From NCBI GenBank assembly GCA_037951105.1, contig JBAMJV010002957.1, forward strand, positions 62,001 to 126,000: 64,000 nt of DNA. Direction: 5' to 3'. Every line of letters starts with the position of its first letter. Position 1 is the first letter of the stretch. Positions 57,801-64,000 of this stretch are shown here, one piece after another. Source of the stretch: Echinarachnius parma. Taxonomy: Eukaryota > Echinodermata > Echinoidea > Clypeasteroida > Echinarachniidae. The notes beneath the pieces are model-generated. The model made no database searches. It was not told where the DNA came from and was given only the letters and a program-made list of their open reading frames with translations. The translations under genes and the position numbers were made by a program.

Positions 57801-59444
57801 ATGAACTACCAGAACAGATCTATTGTACCGACATGGCAGAGTTGCATCCGTCCCCTCTAGTTTCGTGATCTGGGGCAGGGTGTCAGGACTCGTTACTCCT
57901 ATACAGCAAGAAAAAAGAGGGTACAATATAAAATACACTGCTATCATACATGCTATTAGAAATGACGATAGAAAGGTAACTAAGTTTATAAAACATACAT
58001 GCCAAATATGCTTAATTGTAGCAACTATCCATGTTGTATCCATGGGCACAAGGGCATATTTTTTATCGGAGGGGGGGGGGGGGGGGGGGGGCGGATAAGG
58101 TATTTGGCCCGAATAATTATCCTTCCAGTTTTTTACCGAAGAAGTAAAACCCCAAAAATGGTCTTCGCTTCTTTGATGCCCAAAAATGATATGTTTTAAT
58201 TTGCATTACATATAAATTGTATATTGTATATAAATATATGATGTTGGTGTTTTCAAAATACTGTCAGGTGGCTTGAAGCTTGCGGTTCAATTGGGTTTAT
58301 TTTTCACACGTACGCCTGCTTCCATATAGAAACTAATACTTGTGCGTCACGACCACGAGATTAATGATTAACGAGATTCGGAGACAAAACACAAATCCGA
58401 ATATGACTGACTTGTACTAATAGCCTAGCAATTTCAATAGCGGTATAACACAAATAGTTTGATCGTATGAAACCGTTTGTCATCATTGTATTCTGTGCAT
58501 TTGCAAATAATGAACTAGATAATGTTATTCGCCGACCCTATAATGCCCTACGGCAATAATTTGGCACAGTCATTTAAGGGATCAATAGGAGCTTTGTTAA
58601 TATATTGTACACAAACTGTCGAAGGAGTGAACAAATTTGTATCTGTGAATTGATGTATGAAACGCAAATGCACGGTGAAATCCAATAACTCATTGCACTG
58701 ATTTTGTACTTTAAAATATAATCACTTCAATCATACATATCTTTATAACGAAAGAGAAATATGGAAAACCGAAACTTGTTCCTGATTCTACAAATGGTTA
58801 AACGAAGAGCGAATTGACGAAATGCATTACTTTGATGATTAAAATAATAGTTTTAGATAACCATCTCATACTAATAAAAGATTTCAAACCTTTAACTTGT
58901 CCCAAATTTGATTTTTTTTATAACTTAAATCATCGAAGAGTAATGGAACGATCCTCAAAATCCATTACGTCACTGATGCAATACTACACGTTTTTCGTGA
59001 AAACCACTGTAGGCCAATCTAATAAGTAAAACTACACATGAAAATGTAAACATATTAATTCATTTTTTTCTTCCCATTTTCTCGCTGCAACAACAAATTT
59101 GAGCGGTAGCATTATTGCTACCCGCGGTCATGTTGATCATCATGTACAGTTCGACCCCGCGAAATATTATCTTATGCACCACCTCAACTCCCTAGGGAGC
59201 ATACCAGCACAAGATGTTCAGGGCGCTACAGGCTAATTAACATGTTGCTAAAGCCCTGAGTTAAAGTGTGATATAATGCGAGATATATTACTGAATATAA
59301 TCAATGTATAAAACAATCATAATGTATCTCAACCATTTTAATTATTGATGAGGTTCCATACATACCCGATACGTTGACTAGTCCTAAGAGGACGTACAGA
59401 CCACTGCAGATTGCCACTTGATGTATCAACCCCTTCCAAGTCAT
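45810..59444 (-). CDS. Gene A: three-Ig transmembrane receptor with GIMAP/AIG1-like cytoplasmic domain (12 exons)
   Basis: Exons in transcript order: 59444-59366, 57898-57572, 57207-57065, 56254-56059, 55544-55197, 54405-54271, 53388-53356, 52961-52803, 48712-48653, 47718-47652, 47060-47011, 46090-45810. They total 1878 nt, one frame, 625 residues. Signal peptide 1-26 (ICSGLYVLLGLVNVS), V-set Ig 1 (27-135), split V-like Ig 2 (136-248), C2-like Ig 3 (249-364), TM 377-398, cytoplasmic 399-625. Over ten N-glycosylation sequons lie in the ectodomain. The cytoplasmic part has strand IHLGIY, then HLTSDSNTAT (453-462) where GIMAPs have GKTGSGKSAT; RMTLYDEN at the G3 position; HCAILLC and HYVIVTYHG as later strands; and a C-terminal helix. 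The catalytic Lys and glycines are replaced, so this is probably a pseudo-GTPase. Paralogue of gene B. No ITIM or ITAM found. Fold assignment is inference; gene structure is well supported. Exon 9 is the least certain. Confidence 0.8.
46432..46977 (-). mobile_element. Family A MITE, full length
   Basis: 546 bp with 25-bp inverted ends (TTAAAGGGGTAGTTTAGTTT...). Sits in the last intron of gene A, 34 bp past exon 11. Confidence 0.93.
47011..47060 (-). CDS. Gene A exon 11
   Basis: 50 bp, phase 2-1, ttgcag / gtaagt. VQNSEAWIRNAVQNLP, the helix between two core strands. Confidence 0.72.
47652..47718 (-). CDS. Gene A exon 10
   Basis: 67 bp, phase 1-2. ENHSIAEHVEQNDIHCAILL: the G3-position loop then the core strand. 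Same length and phases as gene B exon 10. Confidence 0.75.
48019..48085. repeat. Perfect 33-bp inverted repeat, 1-nt spacer
   Basis: agtagaaaatttgtgatgta... reads identically on both strands. It would form a cruciform. Intronic in gene A. Confidence 0.95.
48653..48712 (-). CDS. Gene A exon 9 (least certain exon)
   Basis: 60 bp, phase 1-1, borders ttgtag / gtaaac. DFPHETTKDVTGHCRMTLY. Chosen because a phase 1-1 exon is required here and RMTLY can align with gene B RLWVV. Confidence 0.55.
48811..48893. repeat. (ACT)n microsatellite
   Basis: About 28 triplets with a few TTC interruptions, immediately before a G-tract repeat end (cccgtagctagg). Confidence 0.95.
49103..49265. repeat. Minisatellite catgcgtccggtaaaaa, about 8 units
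   Basis: Units of 18-20 bp, with an A-tract length that varies between units, in an otherwise AT-rich intron of gene A. Confidence 0.9.
49325..49492. mobile_element. Foldback element with central GC hairpin
   Basis: acagatgatgcgcaag ... cgcatcatttgt outer ends; inner arms ttgtttgcacgcggtaac / complement; centre cccactcggcttcgcctcgt. Confidence 0.8.
49640..52563 (+). mobile_element. LINE, 5'-truncated, with (AAAC)n tail
   Basis: ORF2 part at 49915-51867 followed by about 690 bp of 3' UTR and aaataaacaaacaaacaaac at 52532-52560. The left limit is uncertain. Lies antisense in gene A intron 8; the tail is 240 bp from exon 8. Confidence 0.8.
49915..51867 (+). CDS. Non-LTR retrotransposon reverse transcriptase (ORF2, C-terminal part)
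   Basis: 650 codons, uninterrupted. Reverse-transcriptase blocks in order: LKSSKSSGQDGLSMNLIK, NYRPISLLSSISKVLEKL, QFGFRKNHST, FMDLSKAFDTIDH, GVPQGSILGPLLFLIYVND, and the catalytic FADD at residues 370-373, followed by the KFLGVTID block. The upstream apurinic-type endonuclease is absent. Layout and tail fit the CR1/L2/Jockey group. Codon use is much more AT-rich than in the host genes. The enzyme would copy its own RNA at a nicked target; without the endonuclease part this copy is probably not autonomous. The long open frame suggests youth. Confidence 0.93.
   Translation: MTKILRSIATRNRLYKKALRSKDNNDLDKYKKYRNKLTSIIRLSRKLYYSNKILSTQNNNSLWNIIKDLTGKKKHINTNINVNGQDINNLNECANLFNDYFVNIGPTLASKIDAGNNNFSQYLFEPSENSLFFTPTTIYEVVCIVQSLKSSKSSGQDGLSMNLIKQIIHFIVSPLVYIFNISLSTGSCPNLLKVAKVIPIYKKDDPSKLQNYRPISLLSSISKVLEKLVYNRLISFLNEHDILIPNQFGFRKNHSTDFALIQLCDKIIESLAKKEYVIGIFMDLSKAFDTIDHTILLHKLEHYGIRGLALSWFEDYLKNRTQYVYYYSNSSSKLNLTCGVPQGSILGPLLFLIYVNDIIRSSNILTYILFADDTNIIYSHKNIDTLVDTVNHDLCNISLWFKCNKLSLNISKTNFIRFRTINSQDQPQCNLFIDGLSLVEKQSTKFLGVTIDSNLSWNEHIHNITILISRNIGILYKMKYLINDKSLFTLYNTLILPYITYCNIIWANCSKMKINSIFLLQKRAIRICTHSNYLANSNPLFSQLKTLKVYDIHTLQTAIFMYKYTSKTLPASFLNFYLLNVNVHSYLTRHAHDYHLNNPKLSLALRSIRHHGPDIWNNLPNHIKIRTSLYSFKANMKTYLLTQYSLLDLT
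52803..52961 (-). CDS. Gene A exon 8: degenerate P-loop region
   Basis: 159 bp, phase 1-1. KIHLGIYHLTSDSNTATLFR aligns in position with the GIMAP G1 strand, loop and helix. Counterpart of gene B exon 8 (156 bp). Confidence 0.75.
53356..53388 (-). CDS. Gene A exon 7: 33-bp linker exon
   Basis: ctcag / gtaagt, phase 1-1, DASDSGQQQLI. Matches the 30-bp exon of gene B. Confidence 0.68.
53690..54065. other. GC-richer block of unknown nature in intron 6
   Basis: Noticeably less AT-rich than the intron around it, with an 84-codon minus-strand frame (53810-54064) lacking recognisable motifs. Possibly an old repeat. Confidence 0.4.
54271..54405 (-). CDS. Gene A exon 6: transmembrane helix
   Basis: 135 bp, phase 1-1. 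Stalk NVSSGENVT, TM IVTPIILIILAASVALLVYY, stop-transfer KRRRH. Confidence 0.88.
54539..54956. mobile_element. MITE family E
   Basis: aatggcccaaattatcatca at the left, complement at the right; the shared inner arm includes cagtggctcaacttta. 418 bp, in gene A intron 5. Confidence 0.8.
55197..55544 (-). CDS. Gene A exon 5: third Ig domain
   Basis: 348 bp, phase 1-1. RPFIRIPQCGNQE, LDCLVVAVWPLVQFTWLKNE, HNLTCRAEGRGIMGI; C2-set, clearly paralogous to gene B exon 5. Confidence 0.87.
56059..56254 (-). CDS. Gene A exon 4: second half of Ig 2
   Basis: 196 bp, phase 0-1, acceptor tggcag. LAINSVSIGDEGRYSCQVLD. The longer open frame upstream of the acceptor is intronic. Confidence 0.85.
56306..56593. 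mobile_element. Foldback MITE, about 290 bp
   Basis: tttagaatgttcaaatttga and complement; arms of over 100 bp with scattered changes. It starts 52 bp from gene A exon 4. Confidence 0.85.
57065..57207 (-). CDS. Gene A exon 3: first half of Ig 2
   Basis: 143 bp, phase 1-0, donor gtaaga. SATVVTTVQTATYELGANLN, NITCLYGRNASVIHWF. Confidence 0.85.
57572..57898 (-). CDS. Gene A exon 2: V-set Ig domain 1
   Basis: 327 bp, phase 1-1. ATLPCRYNRSVLVVHWYKQ, GRFNITDEFSLIIYGIKPDD, GHYTCLISD; all V-set landmarks. Confidence 0.9.
58040..58190. repeat. G-tract repeat (family H), copy 2
   Basis: gggcacaagggcatattttt, poly-G, then aattatccttccagtttt and gtcttcgcttctttgatgc; matches 39268-39430. Confidence 0.7.
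58574..58800 (+). mobile_element. Family B MITE, partial
   Basis: Left end ttaagggatcaataggagct and internal cttcaatcatacatatcttt; right end lost. Confidence 0.65.
59366..59444 (-). CDS. Gene A exon 1: signal peptide
   Basis: ATG at 59444, donor gtatgt, phase 1. MTWKGLIHQVAICSGLYVLL is followed by GLVNVS: a basic/polar start and hydrophobic core typical of a secretory leader. Confidence 0.82.
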
Positions 59445-59513
59445 GATGACAAAATTGATTTGTTCTCCTTCTCAAGTCCACACAATTTGTGAATGTTTGA
59501 ATAATATGCTTGC

Positions 59514-59521
59514 ATGCAAAT
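59514..59521 (-). promoter_or_regulatory. Octamer motif ATTTGCAT
   Basis: Exact POU-factor octamer about 22 bp downstream of the TATA box, near the expected start site. An 8-mer can occur by chance. Confidence 0.35.
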
Positions 59522-59542
59522 AGCCTATGTTGGCCTACTGGG

Positions 59543-59550
59543 CTTTTATA
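59543..59550 (-). promoter_or_regulatory. TATA box for gene A
   Basis: TATAAAAG on the minus strand, about 100 bp before the gene A ATG; a start site near 59515-59520 would give a 5' UTR of about 70 nt. Confidence 0.5.
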
Positions 59551-59637
59551 AAGGAATTATGAGAGGCGTTTGGCTTATTATCACGTATGATGGTATTCCC
59601 CAATCAGTGTTACGTGTTTACCCTAATGTCACGTATG

Positions 59638-59862
59638 ATCAATGGCGTAGCTATGGGGGCACACTGGGGCACGTGCTCCCCCCCCCCTCCCCCAATTAAT
59701 TCGACAACAGCAATACAAAACATAAGTGGAACATTTTTGGAAAAGAAGACATATATAATGTGTGCCCCCACCAAAAAAAACCCATCATCAACAACAACAA
59801 CAACAGCAACATACAAATCTCGTTTTCCTATGCAGTCCAATCTCGCTACGCCTGTGCTCATG
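59638..59862. mobile_element. G/C-tract MITE with GGCGTAGC ends
   Basis: caatggcgtagctatggggg ... ctcgctacgcctgtgctc. A second left end of this kind (agtggcgtagctacg) begins at 59925. Confidence 0.6.
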
Positions 59863-60369
59863 ACAATTACATTCGGTAGTCACTTGTAAGCGAATGGTCC
59901 ATTGTAAGACGACCGAATAATCATAGTGGCGTAGCTACGTGTGTGTGTGTGTGGAGGGGGGGGGGGGGGGTCACGGTGGCGAACCGCCCCCGGCACTCCC
60001 TCCATAATGCACAGTACATAGCATAAAAGGAAATCCCTTAACCAAAATAAAGAAATACTTAATTGTAGTGTACCCCACAATAATTCGATTGCCCTCAAAT
60101 TAGTCCGACCAACCTACTCCACTTTTCGGGGATTTTGATGTATAGATTGCAACATTGAATTTCGACATAGCGCCATTGTGTGAGTAATCCGCTGCGCAAA
60201 TTGATTGTCACGGCTGTGGAGGCAGATACATAGAAATGAACAATTGTAACAAAAATAATAAGTTTACACTGTTAGCCTGGCTAGGGATGATGCAGATGCG
60301 GGAATAAAAGATGGAAAATATTTTCTTTTTACTATTTTGAACTATACATTACAGTATGCAATCAACGTA

Positions 60370-61640
60370 AACATGGCTGTCATTATGGTATAACATCACA
60401 TACACTTTATATTTGGAATTCTCTATCAGTTAGGCATGTTGAAATTAGAAAAATATCCTGTATTTAAGAAAGCCCTGAAGATATTTATTTAAAGGGGTAG
60501 TTTAGTTTTGGTAAGGCTGAACTTTAGTAGCCAAAACCTGCACAGTAACATTATAAACTAATAGTTATAACTCCACCATGCTCGAAAGGTATACAAAATT
60601 ACAAACGACTAAGTAAAAAGCCTGTTATCATTCAAAAAGAGTCATTAAAACACAAGAGGGTGCTTTTTAAAAAGGCATTGGTTTCAACCATTTTCATACA
60701 AAATTATGCATGTGATGTTTTATTGATATAATGATTAAATAGCGAGATCATCAACAACTATTTAAAAAACGCTTTTGAAATTTTTTGGAAAAGTGCAAGC
60801 ATTTTTTTATTTTTTTCTAAAAATCATCTAATTATTTTGGCCCCAAATAATTATAAGATCAGATATATTTATTGATATTTCAGCCGTTTCTGGGTCGATT
60901 TTGACCAAATAAAGTTTATTCTGCCATTAAAATTGCATGTTCTCTCAAATTCGACACTCAGTTTTTCATTACCTCTCAAAAAAATTGTGATGTGCAGCGC
61001 CCTCTCTACCAAAACTAAACTACCCCTTTAAGTGTGGTTGTGTATGATTTTAATTGGTTTTATTTGATTGATAATGTTTATTTTGTTTAATGTTCATTAT
61101 AGATATGTATGGACAATTGAAATTATGATTTAAGGCGCATTAATAATTTGTATAAACATGCGCTATGGAAATCACATGATTGTATTATTGTTATAGATTA
61201 TGATAGAGGTTAAAAATGATTTAGAGAATCGAGATCCCGATTATTTCTCTTGTGTTGTTTGCATATTCAGTTCTAACCTTTGGACTTGTCATGTAGTTCA
61301 TTTCCTAACGTTATTTTTCTTTTTCTTCTTCTCACTAACGTTCTCTATATAAAGCTCGTGTTTCTCGTGTTTTTTTATTTTGTCTTGTGTCTGTCCTTCT
61401 TTCCTCCTGCTCCTTCTGGCTGCTTAGCCTTTGTTCTCTTGTTTATGCGTCTAGTCCTTTCGTGATGTTTTGTCTGTTACCCAGTTTTTACCCATAAGGT
61501 TTTTGATAATGTTTTTAAATTATGTTTCAAGCTGTGCTTCAGAGATGTTCACCTCCAATTATATTGTTGCAAATTTTGTTAATGTATGTTATTGAAAATA
61601 TTTGGAAATAAATGTTATATTGAACTTGAACTTGAACTTG
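60370..61640 (+). mobile_element. LINE 3' end, split by a MITE
   Basis: 60405-60487 resembles the last codons of ORF2 (WNSL, KKALKIYL in neighbouring frames). After the MITE at 60489-61031 it continues as 3' UTR to a ttgaac repeat tail at 61621-61640. Confidence 0.6.
60489..61031 (-). mobile_element. Family A MITE, full length, inside a LINE
   Basis: 543 bp with TTAA at both ends; close to the copies at 46432 and 44061. Confidence 0.93.
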
Positions 61641-61667
61641 AAGCTGTATAATATGAAGAGCATAGTT

Positions 61668-61890
61668 CCAAAGGGCGCTAAATCCACTTTCCATAACAAT
61701 TTGGTTAACGATATCAGTACATTAATAAGCTACGTAGCTATTAAGAAATCACCATTTTAGGAAAAAACACACAATACAAATATGAAACGACCAATTTTCA
61801 TATTCCCATAGGCATGTGTACAAAGTTTTAGAAAGAAACTGGCTTTTCTCCAAACTTGAAAACGTGGATTTAGTGCCTTATGGAATTAAG
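61668..61890 (-). mobile_element. MITE family C, copy 3
   Basis: ttccaaagggcgctaaatcc ... gtggatttagtgccttatgg; inverted ends clear, 223 bp. Confidence 0.7.
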
Positions 61891-61931
61891 CTCAGGCCAC
61901 TGTACTAAGATGCAATTTTGTAAACACAAAA

Positions 61932-62577
61932 CCCTCTCTCGCCCTCCCCTCTCCCCCTCTCTCGCCCTCCCCTCTCCCCCTCTCTCGCCCTCCCCTCTCC
62001 CTCTCTCTCGCCCTCCCCTCTCCCCCTCTCTCGCCCTCCCCTCTCCCCCTCTCTCTCTCTCCCCTCTCCCCCTCTCTCGCCCTCCCCTCTCCCCCTCTCT
62101 CGCCCTCCCCTCTCCCCCTCTCTCGCCGTCCCCTCTCCCCCTCTCTCGCCCTACCCCAGGCCTCACCCTCTCTCGCCCTCCCCTCTCCCCCTCTCTCGCC
62201 CTCCCCTCTCCCCCTCTCTCGCCCTCCCCTCTCCCCCTCTCTCGCCCTCCCCTCTCTCGCCCTACCCCAGGCCTCACCCTCTCTCGCCCTCCCCTCTCCC
62301 CCTCTCTCGCCCTCCCCTCTCCCCCTCTCTCGCCCTCCCCTCTCCCCCTCTCTCGCCCTCCCCTCTCCCCCTCTCTCTCCGTACCCCAGGCCTCACCCTC
62401 TCTCTTTTCCTCTCTCTTACCATACTCCTCTCGCTCTCCCCTCTCCCCCTCTCTCGCCCTCCCCTCTCCCCCTCTCTCGCCCTCCCCTCTCCCCCTCTCT
62501 CGCTCTCCCCTCTCCCCCTCTCTCGCCCTCCCCTCTCCCCCTCAAGCCCTCCCCTCTCCCTCTCTCTCTCAATTTAT
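61932..62577. repeat. CT-rich minisatellite, unit 21 bp
   Basis: ctctcgccctcccctctcccc repeated about 30 times, with taccccaggcctcac variants inserted at intervals. Open frames on both strands here (up to 246 codons) are artefacts of the 21-bp period. Confidence 0.95.
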
Positions 62578-62599
62578 CTCTCACTTTATTCCTATCCAG

Positions 62600-64000
62600 G
62601 CTTGTCAAGCTTCCTTATGAATTGGTGCACGTGTAAAACTAAGAATATATTTGTTTTTCGTGATTTTACCGCCATACGATGCTACTAAACTGATTCTTTA
62701 CATCGTATACAATATATTAGACAACGTCAGTATTTGCCACATTATGAACAAAGCAAACAACTATTTAATTGATCTTGGGACAACACAATTAGATTTCCTA
62801 ATTATTTACACATTCAAATTTATGTCAAATTAGACAGCTCCTGTTACCTTCATAATTAGTCATATGAACAAAACGAAACAAAATCGAATTGCGTTTTCCT
62901 CTTTTTGCAATACATTAACTTATTAACATTTTCTCTCGATAAAGAAAAAACTCCTTGAAGACGACCTTTGTATAGTGTCCATATACTGCAAACAGGGCAA
63001 AGTGAGCATTTTGAGGACCGGTCATGAATGCATGGGTTAATGTTATACTTATCATGGACCTCCATTTATGAAGAGATGATATTATTTATTTTAGGGGTGA
63101 CCAGTCTATTGTTAGCCCCTGCAAGCATGAGTATTCAAGTATGTTGTTCTTATTTTGAAATACGATAAACGTTATATTATCATGACAACGTATGATGTGC
63201 AAACTATACCTACTTTTATGTATCGAGAGAGAATAGAAACACAAGACTTGTTCTTTCGGAGTCTGAATCGGCAAGTGCCTTTATTCTTCATTTCTCACAC
63301 TAATATCTAAATAACATATCATACACTGTACAAGGGATTTCACAGAGAGGAATTGTTTACAAAACATTATCAGTCAATGTGGTTTACCGGAAAGGGTTGA
63401 GGAAAGGGTTAGGGTGAATGACTTCGGATGAAGGATACAATTGTTAACGGAAACATTAGGGAGCATTATATACATTGGTGTTTTAAGTAATAATCATATC
63501 TACAAACACAATATCCCTCCACTTCTTGATTAAAGAAAAAAAAGGGATAGCCAGAGAGATAGAAAGAGAAAGGTTGTGGAACGATTAGCATAAGCAATGG
63601 CTGCAGAAAACATAGAGATCAGAAGAATTGGGAGAGCAAACGAGACGATCATAATATATAACAATGCTAATACTTATACAGTTGATGTTGCACACGGAAA
63701 TGTTAACACATCTTTAAATTGGAGTTCAATATAAATAAAACGTAAACAAAATCAAACAAGAGTGTGACAGAAGGAGATCTGAAAACATGTGAGTATGCCG
63801 GGTAAAGAGAAAAAATTGAGAAACATAACTATGGAAACCTAGCTAATATTTATACATTCAAAACAACTCAATAATATCCCTGATCAACCCATACAACAAC
63901 ATCCTGAATCGGAATTTGGTATGGAGAGAGCATAACCAAGATAAAGAGAGAGAGAGAGAAAGAAAAAAAAGAGAATGCTAAAACACGCGTGTCTTGAAAC
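62600..64000. other. Upstream flank of gene A, no gene recognised
   Basis: AT-rich; the stretch 62990-63180 weakly resembles 41225-41700. Ends in an AG-rich tract near 63935-63975. Confidence 0.45.

Noticed and set aside
61870-62620. Open frames of up to 246 codons on both strands
   Set aside because: They lie in a 21-bp-unit minisatellite; a period divisible by three keeps frames open by arithmetic.

Overview
The window is animal nuclear DNA. It has multi-exon genes with GT-AG introns, is AT-rich, and is densely packed with MITEs, foldback elements, LINE pieces and satellites. The gene content (a class C GPCR and immunoglobulin-superfamily receptors) and the repeat style suggest a marine invertebrate, plausibly a deuterostome such as an echinoderm or hemichordate. 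I cannot fix the species from sequence alone.

Layout. 368-5890 (+): the last seven exons of a GABA-B-type metabotropic receptor, from just before TM1 to the stop. The ligand-binding half lies upstream of the window, and two decayed exon duplicates sit in its introns. 5.9-13.8 kb: no confident gene, several DNA-transposon relics, and a duplicated 100-bp exon-like block. 13846-15285 (+): a 479-codon open frame of unknown function. 19650-39115 (-) and 45810-59444 (-): two tandem paralogous genes, called B and A here, each rebuilt as 12 exons (624 and 625 codons). Both encode three Ig domains, one TM helix and a cytoplasmic domain. 59.5-64 kb: LINE remains, MITEs and a long CT-rich minisatellite.

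Main result. Genes A and B match exon for exon in order and phase, and three exons have identical lengths (143, 196 and 67 bp). Joined, each gives one uninterrupted frame. The cytoplasmic part reads like a GIMAP/AIG1-type GTPase fold whose nucleotide-binding motifs are degenerate. The Ig-TM architecture is seen directly. The GIMAP relationship is my inference from motif order and needs a profile or structure search. If it holds, these are surface receptors with an intracellular pseudo-GTPase module, a fusion I do not recognise as described.

The 9-kb first intron of gene B holds a nested set of transposons. A TTAA-flanked MITE (31296-36579) was hit twice: by a 1.7-kb element with 9-bp target duplications, and by a 3.0-kb element whose inverted ends are tandem arrays of a C-rich unit of about 15 bp, with an 8-bp target duplication. 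Each guest carries further elements inside it. At least three MITE families share TTAAAGGG-type ends. An antisense LINE with a long open reverse-transcriptase frame sits in an intron of gene A.
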